Source of the DNA: JALYOC01 sp036675345
GTDB lineage: Bacteria > Myxococcota > Myxococcia > Myxococcales > Myxococcaceae
NCBI GenBank assembly: GCA_036675345.1
Contig: JAKFFE010000025.1
Coordinates: forward strand, 1 to 48,036
Length of the DNA stretch: 48,036 bases
Reading direction: 5' to 3'
Position numbers and translations under genes: made by a program. The notes under the pieces were generated by a model. That model had not been told where the DNA came from and did no database searches. It saw only the letters and a program-made list of their open reading frames with translations. Shown here piece after piece: positions 43,088 to 48,036 of this stretch. How positions within the stretch are numbered: position 1 is the first letter of the stretch; the number at the start of each line of letters is the position of its first letter.

Positions 43088-43924
43088 ATGCACCCCAACA
43101 GCGATCCGTGGCGACGGCAGGCGCCGCCGGCCCAGCCGGGTACTGACGCCGCTGCGCCACCGCCGCCGGGGCGGTTGGCCACTCCCTATTTCAGCTACGC
43201 GCTGCTGGGTGCGGCGGTGATCTGGTTCGGGGTGGACCTGCTGCTGCTGGGCAATGCCCATCCCTTCGCCATCTACGGTCCGGCAGTGGCCGCGGGGCAG
43301 TGGTGGCGGATCCCCGGCGCGGTGATCGAACACGGGAACCTGATCCATCTGTTCTTCAACATGTCGGTGGTGTGGACCATGGGCCGCGCCTACGAGGGTG
43401 CGATCGGCACTGGGAGGTTCGCGCTGGTCTCGATTGCCGGACTGCTTGGATCGTCGCTGCTGCAGTTGGGACTGGCCTTCCACCAACCGGCGGTCGGAGC
43501 CTCGGGGATGATCCTCGGCTGGGTGGGGGCGATGCTGCCCATCGCCACCAAGGCTCACCGAAGCGAGCTGGTGACCTGGCTGATCCAGATCGCGGTGATC
43601 TCCCTGTTGCCCTTCGTTAGCTGGCAAGGACATCTGGGCGGCTTCCTGGCCGGGCTCCCCTGTGGGCTCCTGCTGCGAATGGGCCCCACCTGGTTCAAGC
43701 GCTACGCGCCGATGGTGATCGCGGCCTTGATCGGCCTCAACGTGCTCGCCGTCACCCGGGGCGCTCGGCAGCCCCGGCCGGAGCGGACTCGGCAGCCCAC
43801 GCCGGAGCGGACTCGGCAGCCCACGCCGGAGCAAACTCGGCAGCCCACGCCGGAGCAGACTCGGCAGCCCACGCCGGAGCAGACTCGGCAGCCGACGCCG
43901 GAGCAGACTCGGCAGGACCGGTAG
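43088..43924 (+). CDS. Rhomboid-family intramembrane serine protease with repeat tail
   Basis: A 278-residue membrane protein. The rhomboid core holds HGNLIHLFFNM (H-x-x-x-x-H), the nucleophile motif GASGMILGW (catalytic Ser near 138) and the catalytic His in WQGHLGGFLAGLPCG (near 181), across six predicted helices. An N-terminal Pro/Ala-rich cytosolic segment precedes it. The C-terminal 50 residues are six copies of the octapeptide R-Q-P-T-P-E-Q-T, encoded by 24-bp tandem repeats. It starts 6 nt after nadB, so the genes are likely co-transcribed. Substrates are unknown. The tail length is expected to vary between strains by repeat slippage. Confidence 0.88.
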   Translation: MHPNSDPWRRQAPPAQPGTDAAAPPPPGRLATPYFSYALLGAAVIWFGVDLLLLGNAHPFAIYGPAVAAGQWWRIPGAVIEHGNLIHLFFNMSVVWTMGRAYEGAIGTGRFALVSIAGLLGSSLLQLGLAFHQPAVGASGMILGWVGAMLPIATKAHRSELVTWLIQIAVISLLPFVSWQGHLGGFLAGLPCGLLLRMGPTWFKRYAPMVIAALIGLNVLAVTRGARQPRPERTRQPTPERTRQPTPEQTRQPTPEQTRQPTPEQTRQPTPEQTRQDR

Positions 43925-44130
43925 CCACCGGAGCGGAATCGGCAGGAGCGGTAGCCACCGGAGCAGAATCGGCAGGAGCGGTAGCCATCGGAGCAGAATC
44001 GGCAGGAACAGTAGCCGCAGCTGACTCGGCAGCAGCGGTCGCCACCGGTGCAGAATTCGGCAGCAGCAGTAGCCGGAGCGACTGCAGTAGCGACAGCCGG
44101 AGCTAACTCGGCAGTAGCGGTAGCTGGTTC
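43766..44130. repeat. Minisatellite running from the rhomboid tail into the intergenic region
   Basis: Six 24-bp units (43766-43909, core CGGCAGCCCACGCCGGAGC) encode the rhomboid tail. At 43910 the unit changes to 30 bp (CGGCAGGAGCGGTAGCCACC start), which carries the stop codon TAG and continues for three near-perfect copies to about 43999. Decayed copies then run to about 44130. The gap up to the thioesterase gene at 44310 holds no other feature that I can support. A minus-strand open frame across the repeats is alanine-rich and probably accidental. Confidence 0.8.
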
Positions 44131-44309
44131 GCTCCGGCCCCGGTCAGCGCCGGATCGATCAACCGGCCACCGAGATGTCCTGCCTCGCCCTTCGCGTGAT
44201 CGCCGCGCCTGCCCCCCGTGGCCAGCGCAAGGACAGGCACCGGTGGCTCGAGCCCTCCGGCTTGGCCGGCATGCCTGCTCCGACGCATGGCTGAGCTATC
44301 AATGGACGC

Positions 44310-44726
44310 ATGACCGATCCCACCCAGCGAGTCCGGGCCAGCTTCGACCAACAGCAGGCGATGCGTTTAATCGGCGCCGAGCTGATCTCGGTCACTGCGG
44401 GAGAGGTGGAGCTCGCCCTCCCCTTCCGTCCGGAGCTCACCCAGCAGCAGGGCTTCGTGCATGCGGGGGTGATCACCACCCTGTTGGACAGCGCCTGCGG
44501 TTACGCGGCCCTGACCGCGATGCCGGAGGGCTCGGAGGTGGTCAGCGTGGAGTTCAAGGTGAACCTGCTGGCGCCCGCGGTGGGACAGCGGTTCCGCGCC
44601 GTCGGTAAGGTGCGTCGGGCCGGCAAGACCCTGGTGGTCTGCACCGGCGAGGCCTTCGCGCTGAAGGATGGACAGGAGAAGCTGGTCTCCCTGATGCAAG
44701 CCACGATGTTCACCGTCGGAGCGTGA
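44310..44726 (+). CDS. PaaI-family hotdog thioesterase
   Basis: A 138-residue acyl-CoA thioesterase-type protein with the hotdog fold. The family pattern is visible: LPFRPELTQQQGFVHAGVITTLLDSACGYAA holds the HAG and the acidic residue, followed by VEFKVNLLAPAVGQRFRAVGKVRRAGKTLVV. No signal peptide. Its stop overlaps the next gene's possible GTG start (GTGA), so the two are co-translated. Substrate unknown; PaaI relatives hydrolyse aromatic acyl-CoAs. Confidence 0.9.
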   Translation: MTDPTQRVRASFDQQQAMRLIGAELISVTAGEVELALPFRPELTQQQGFVHAGVITTLLDSACGYAALTAMPEGSEVVSVEFKVNLLAPAVGQRFRAVGKVRRAGKTLVVCTGEAFALKDGQEKLVSLMQATMFTVGA

Positions 44727-44731
44727 CGACC

Positions 44732-45322
44732 ATGCCCCCCCTTCGTCGAATCTGCGTGTTCTGCGGCTCGCGCCCCGGAAAGCGGCCGGAGTACCTGGAG
44801 CGGGCCACCGAGCTGGGCGTGGCGCTGGCCCACCGTCGAATCGACCTGGTCTACGGCGGCTCCAACATTGGGTTGATGGGCGCGGTGGCGGACGCGGTGC
44901 TGGCTCGCGGCGGGAAGGTGACCGGCGTGATCCCACGCCGGCTGCAGGATCGGGAGATCGCCCACCAGGAGCTGACCGAGCTTCGGGTGGTGGAGACCAT
45001 GCACCAGCGCAAGGCCCTGATGGAGGAGCTCTCCGACGGCTTCATCGCCCTACCGGGTGGGTTCGGCACCCTGGAGGAGATCCTGGAGATCACCACCTGG
45101 ATGCAGCTGGGCATCCATCACAAGCCGATCGGGCTGCTGGACGTGGAGGGCTATTACCGCCCGCTGCTGGAGCTGATCCGCCACGGGGAGGAGGAGGGTT
45201 TCATCCCTCCGGAGCAGGCCGCGGCGATCCACCACGATCCGGATCCGGGGGCGTTGGTGGAGAAGCTGCTGGCCGCACCTCCGGTCCGTGTAGAGCAGAC
45301 CTTGAGTCGCGAGGAGACCTGA
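44732..45322 (+). CDS. LOG-family (TIGR00730) nucleotide phosphoribohydrolase
   Basis: A 196-residue Rossmann-like protein of the LOG family, which releases free bases from nucleoside 5'-monophosphates (cytokinin-activating in plants). It shows RRICVFCGSRPGKRPEYLERA at the N terminus, LVYGGSNIGLMGAVADA, and the catalytic signature LPGGFGTLEEILE, plus MHQRKALMEELSD before it. ATG at 44732 gives the usual short N terminus; GTG at 44723, overlapping the thioesterase stop, is possible. Likely function is nucleotide salvage or detoxification. Convergent with the lipoprotein gene across an AT-rich inverted repeat. Confidence 0.92.
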   Translation: MPPLRRICVFCGSRPGKRPEYLERATELGVALAHRRIDLVYGGSNIGLMGAVADAVLARGGKVTGVIPRRLQDREIAHQELTELRVVETMHQRKALMEELSDGFIALPGGFGTLEEILEITTWMQLGIHHKPIGLLDVEGYYRPLLELIRHGEEEGFIPPEQAAAIHHDPDPGALVEKLLAAPPVRVEQTLSREET

Positions 45323-45451
45323 GTCGTCCCCAGGATTCGTGCCGTGAAGGACGCCCCGAACAGGAGAACTCCGTCCCGCGGCGGCGAAGGGCCGGTCCCC
45401 CTCTTCCGACGCGTACTGGCATCGAGCCCTGGGGCGGCACTGCCGGTCGAA

Positions 45452-45530
45452 AATATTAAGATCTTCTTCCTATTTTGGGGCCCCGACTTCGGCGGACCCC
45501 TCCGGAAAACAATATGAAGATCTTAATATT
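45452..45530. repeat. AT-rich perfect inverted repeat
   Basis: AATATTAAGATCTTC (45452-45466) is repeated in exact inverse as GAAGATCTTAATATT (45516-45530). The 49-bp spacer also shows weaker symmetry (TATTTTGGGG against CCGGAAAACAATA). Each arm contains the self-complementary AAGATCTT. It stands out as the most AT-rich stretch of an otherwise very GC-rich window and lies in the 350-bp gap between two convergent genes (45323-45673), which otherwise holds nothing recognisable. It may be a terminator, a protein-binding site pair or a small repetitive element. Confidence 0.8.
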
Positions 45531-45673
45531 GTTCCCCTCCTCTGGCCGGCCTTCACCGTCGGCAACAGGTGCCGCGCCGGCGTGAAGGTGGGCGCGGTCC
45601 TGTGGGTGGCGGACTTCGCACCTCGCAGGGGTCCACGCCGGAGTGGGACGTGGCGGACCGGTCGTTGCGGCCT

Positions 45674-46318
45674 CTACTCCGCGGGGAACTCCAGCACGGC
45701 ATTCCCCAAAGTGGACGCCAGCCGCAGCGTCACCTTCTCGGTACCCGCGGGAATCACGTCCACCCCGTCCTGGGTCTTCCGAGCGAACTTGAACCGGTAG
45801 CCAGTCCAGAACTCGTCCATGTACGGGTAGACGCTGCGCATCGCCAGGTTGGACCGCCCCACCCGCTCCACCTTCAGCGGCTCGATCTCCAGGCCATTGC
45901 TGATCAGCACCACCCGCCAGGTCGAGGAGGTCTTGTCGAAGTCGTCGTAGCGGTAGTCGTTGAGGTGGGCGCCCACGAAGAACTCGTGTCCCTCCTGATG
46001 CAGCGTTCGCTCTTCGGCCAGGCGCTGCTCCACCCTCACTTCGGGCAGCTTCTCGAAGGCGGCCACGTAGCGGACCCGAGCCTCCCGGAAAGGCCAGCTC
46101 TGGAAGGTGGCGCCCACAAACATCCGGGTGTCCAACTGGGCGTAGACCTCCGCCTGGTCGCTGTAGCGATCCTGGACCTGGCGAAAGGCCCGCTCCTGGT
46201 CCAGATCCGCAGCTGGGCTGGGCCGCTCACCGAACTGGGGCGCCTCCCAGGTCAGCGGGGCCGGGAACTGGGCGCAGCCCGTGACGGCCACCAAAAACGC
46301 ACTCGCCAGGCCCCTCAC
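45674..46318 (-). CDS. Predicted lipoprotein of unknown function
   Basis: A 214-residue protein with a short lipoprotein signal, MRGLASAFLVAVTGCAQ (lipobox VTGC). The mature part is hydrophilic with alternating strands and many charged residues (RVRYVAAFEKLPEVRVEQ, FFVGAHLNDYRYDDFD, TSSTWRVVLISNGLEIEPL, EKVTLRLASTLGNAV), suggesting a beta-sandwich in the periplasm or outer membrane. I do not recognise a family. The GTG start overlaps the pyrE TGA (GTGA), so it is translationally coupled to pyrE and probably co-transcribed with the ParB-like gene. A functional link to pyrimidine synthesis is not implied. Confidence 0.8.
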   Translation of the reverse strand: MRGLASAFLVAVTGCAQFPAPLTWEAPQFGERPSPAADLDQERAFRQVQDRYSDQAEVYAQLDTRMFVGATFQSWPFREARVRYVAAFEKLPEVRVEQRLAEERTLHQEGHEFFVGAHLNDYRYDDFDKTSSTWRVVLISNGLEIEPLKVERVGRSNLAMRSVYPYMDEFWTGYRFKFARKTQDGVDVIPAGTEKVTLRLASTLGNAVLEFPAE

Positions 46319-46881
46319 GGGATGAAGTCCTTGCGCGTGAACAGCGCGTGCATCACGTAGCCGCGGGCGGTGAAGGCCTCGCTGCCTCCCTCCAGCCGGT
46401 CCACCAGGGCAAACGCGTGACGGGCCTTGAGCCCATCTGCCTCGACCCGCTCAATCGCCTTGAGGCTGGAGCCGCCGGTGGTCACCACGTCCTCCACGAT
46501 CGCCACCTCGGCGCCGTCGGGGATCAGGTTTCGACCCTCGATCCACACCCCGGTGCCGTGGCCCTTTGCTTCCTTGCGGACGATGAACGCCGGAATCGGC
46601 TGTCCCCACAGATAGGAGGTCAGGCTGACCGCCGAGGCCAACGGGTCCGCGCCCAGGGTCAGCCCACCCACCGCCACCGCGTCCGGGCAGTGCTTCTTGA
46701 TCTCCGCCAGGAACAGCCGGCCGATCAGCCAGTGCCCCTCTGCGGAGAGAGCGACCTTCTTGCAGTCGATGTAGAAGTCCGACTCCTTGCCGGAGGCCAG
46801 GGTCACCTTCCTCCGCTCGAAGCTCTTCTTCGTCAGCAGCTCCAGCAGCCGCTCGCGATCCCGCCCCAGCCCCTCGTCCAT
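46315..46881 (-). CDS. pyrE: Orotate phosphoribosyltransferase
   Basis: Converts orotate and PRPP to orotidine monophosphate in de novo pyrimidine synthesis. In the 188-residue protein the PRPP-binding signature VAIVEDVVTTGGSS is intact. The flexible loop with RKEAKGHGTG and the N-terminal FYIDCKKVAL (substrate Lys) are also present. ATG at 46881 overlaps by one base with the TGA of the upstream ParB-like gene (TGATG). The purine-rich GGGAGGGAAGTG just before it lies inside that gene, so translation is coupled. A GTG one codon earlier is possible. The lipoprotein gene overlaps its end. Confidence 0.94.
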   Translation of the reverse strand: MDEGLGRDRERLLELLTKKSFERRKVTLASGKESDFYIDCKKVALSAEGHWLIGRLFLAEIKKHCPDAVAVGGLTLGADPLASAVSLTSYLWGQPIPAFIVRKEAKGHGTGVWIEGRNLIPDGAEVAIVEDVVTTGGSSLKAIERVEADGLKARHAFALVDRLEGGSEAFTARGYVMHALFTRKDFIP

Positions 46882-48036
46882 CACTTCCCTCCCAGAAACG
46901 CGACCAGCTCCGCGGAGTACCCCAGCTGCTGCAGCAGCTGTTCCTTGCGGTGGTCATCCAGCTGCGAGAACGCCTCTGCCAGCAGGGACAGGTCCTGGTT
47001 GATCTCCCCCAGGCGGATGGTCACGTCGTCCGCCAGCTCCTCGGCGTCGACCTCCTCTTCCACGTTCTCCGGCGCCAGCGAGTCATCCTCGGCCAGCGCC
47101 TTCTCCAACATGTCCCGGGTGGCGGCGGAGAGGCGCTTCTCGGAGGCCAGCCGCTCCTGGAGGGCGCGCAGCTGATCCGCGCTCACGGGCTCGGCGTGGA
47201 TGGCCTCGGCCAGCGCCATGTGCAGCGCGTCCTCGTCAGAGAGGTCGGTGTGGAGCCGAGCCAGGACCTTGTCCCGCTGCAGGAAGCGCAACGCTGCCAC
47301 GCGCCGGAAACCGCACAGGATCTGGAAGCGGTCCGGCGGGCGCAGCCGCAGTTCCACCGGGAACAGCTGACCCAGTCGCGCGATGTCGGTGGCCAGCTTG
47401 GACAGGTCGCCTTCCGGCCGTAGCTGGAAGGCGTCGTCCACGTCGATCCGATCCAGCGCGATCATTGCCGGGGCCACGTGGCTGCGGCGGTTGCGCTGCG
47501 CTTCCGCGGGGGTGGGCGCCGCCTTCAGCGTATCCAGCGACTGATCCCAACGAGGAGGAAGCGACGGCGGCCGCGGCGCCTCGGCCTCCCGGGCGGCCCG
47601 CGCCTTCTCCTTCGCCGCCTCACGCTCCTCTGCGTGCTCCTGCGCCACTTCTTCCTCAGCAGTCAATTCACGAACTCCCGTCCCCATGTCCCCATCGGAA
47701 GCACCAGCTCCCTTCCCAGAACCACCGGCCGCGCGCGCGTCATCCAAGTCGTCGTCGGCGTCCGAGCCGTCGGCGCCCGAGCCGTCGGCGCCCGAGCCTT
47801 CATCGTCCGAGTCGTCGGCATCCGAGTCGTCAGCATCCGAGTCGTCGGCATCCGAGTCGTCGGCATCCGAGTCGTCAGCAGCCGAGCCGTCGGCGTCCGA
47901 GCCGTCGGCGCCCGAGCCTTCATCGTCCGAGTCGCCGGCATCCGAGTCGCCGGCATCCGAGTCGCCGGCATCCGAGTCGCCGGCATCCGAGTCGCCGGCA
48001 TCCGAGTCGCCGGCATCCGAGTCGCCGGCATCCGAG
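46881..48036 (-). CDS. ParB-like nuclease-domain protein with acidic repeat, 5' partial
   Basis: The readable protein ends at the TGA 46881-46883 and stays open to the right edge, so the N terminus is missing. From the edge, about 90 residues are built of pentapeptide repeats such as SDAGD and SDADD, with SDDEG and SGADG variants. A charged helical stretch (AEEEVAQEHAEEREAAKEKA) follows. Next comes a ParB N-terminal-like domain: IALDRIDVDDAFQLRPEGDLSKLATDIARLGQLFPVELR, then FQILCGFRRVAALRFL and LSDEDALHMALAEAIH. A C-terminal helical part rich in Glu/Asp closes it. The FRRVAAL box matches the ParB CTP-binding fold family; DNA binding is not shown. An internal ATG at 47687 gives a shorter alternative. 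Coupled to pyrE. Confidence 0.75.
   Translation of the reverse strand, partial: SDAGDSDAGDSDAGDSDAGDSDAGDSDAGDSDAGDSDDEGSGADGSDADGSAADDSDADDSDADDSDADDSDADDSDDEGSGADGSGADGSDADDDLDDARAAGGSGKGAGASDGDMGTGVRELTAEEEVAQEHAEEREAAKEKARAAREAEAPRPPSLPPRWDQSLDTLKAAPTPAEAQRNRRSHVAPAMIALDRIDVDDAFQLRPEGDLSKLATDIARLGQLFPVELRLRPPDRFQILCGFRRVAALRFLQRDKVLARLHTDLSDEDALHMALAEAIHAEPVSADQLRALQERLASEKRLSAATRDMLEKALAEDDSLAPENVEEEVDAEELADDVTIRLGEINQDLSLLAEAFSQLDDHRKEQLLQQLGYSAELVAFLGGK
47755..48036. repeat. 15-bp tandem repeats encoding an acidic Ser-Asp-Ala-Asp tract
   Basis: About 19 units of 15 bp (plus-strand core GAGTCGCCGGCATCC or GAGTCGTCGGCATCC) fill the last 280 bp and continue beyond the window. All keep the minus-strand frame open, encoding five-residue repeats rich in Asp and Ser. 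The eight units nearest the edge are almost identical, which suggests recent slippage. Confidence 0.85.

Noticed and set aside
43752..44045. A 97-codon Ala/Ser/Pro-rich minus-strand frame across the minisatellite
   Set aside because: It arises automatically from repeats with a period divisible by three; the plus-strand rhomboid uses the same repeats in a gene context.
45452..45530. A chromosome dimer resolution (dif) or parS site
   Set aside because: The arms do not match the XerC/XerD half-sites or the TGTTTCACGTGAAACA type parS motif that I know; it is kept only as an unexplained inverted repeat.
47755..48036. A CRISPR array at the right edge
   Set aside because: The units are 15 bp, directly abutting and without unique spacers; they keep an open reading frame and are a coding tandem repeat.

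Overview
The window is very GC-rich, with third codon positions almost always G or C, and has few non-coding gaps. The gene content points to a predatory or social delta-type bacterium of the phylum Myxococcota, most likely Myxococcia (Cystobacterineae). Supporting signs are a DUF2378-type protein (a family known almost only from myxobacteria), a large multi-GAF soluble histidine kinase, a class III cyclase with an N-terminal SRPBCC-like domain, low-complexity repeat proteins, and outer-membrane porins and beta-barrels of a Gram-negative cell. No rRNA operon, prophage, CRISPR array or intact mobile element is visible.

Layout. 1-5.6 kb: M1 aminopeptidase, a highly structured intergenic RNA candidate that ends in a terminator, a polyprenol/phytol kinase-like membrane protein, a DUF2378 protein and a membrane diguanylate cyclase. 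5.6-10.9 kb: a beta-CASP metallo-hydrolase whose 3' end is tandemly duplicated, a tail-anchored hypothetical, a flavodoxin fused to a membrane domain, then a decayed accessory patch (short inverted-repeat element, broken IS21-type istA, orphan lipoprotein-like ORF). 10.9-13.9 kb: a patatin-like phospholipase behind three tightly packed small genes of unknown function. 14.1-19.1 kb: endonuclease III, the cysteine pair cysE/cysK, a GNAT acetyltransferase, and a zinc-ribbon/repeat/TPR protein. 19.1-23.7 kb: OprO/P-type porin, phosphoglucomutase, NAPE-PLD-like MBL hydrolase. 23.9-36.1 kb: three DEAD-box helicases (one DeaD-like, one RhlE-like with a glycine-rich tail, one DbpA), tandem beta-barrel paralogues, a UDP-sugar pyrophosphorylase-family enzyme, a YjbR-family protein, a fatty acid desaturase, the large sensor kinase and a CBS-domain protein. 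36.2 kb: tRNA-Gly(GCC) with its own promoter and terminator. 36.4-41.4 kb: adenylate/guanylate cyclase, pgsA, a TPR-AIM24 fusion and a lytic transglycosylase. 41.5-48.0 kb: nadB, a rhomboid protease with a minisatellite tail, a PaaI thioesterase, a LOG-family hydrolase, an AT-rich inverted repeat, and a translationally coupled run of ParB-like protein, pyrE and lipoprotein. The ParB-like gene runs off the right edge through a long acidic repeat.

Functional threads: precursor and cofactor metabolism (cysE-cysK, nadB, pyrE, pgm with a UDPGP enzyme), envelope biogenesis (pgsA, desaturase, porins, lytic transglycosylase, rhomboid), nucleotide second-messenger signalling (GGDEF, class III cyclase, CBS, histidine kinase) and RNA metabolism (three DEAD-box helicases, a beta-CASP enzyme). 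The parts least explained by known families are the structured RNA at 2.8-2.95 kb, the small-gene/patatin cluster, the AT-rich inverted repeat at 45.45-45.53 kb and the acidic-repeat ParB-like protein.
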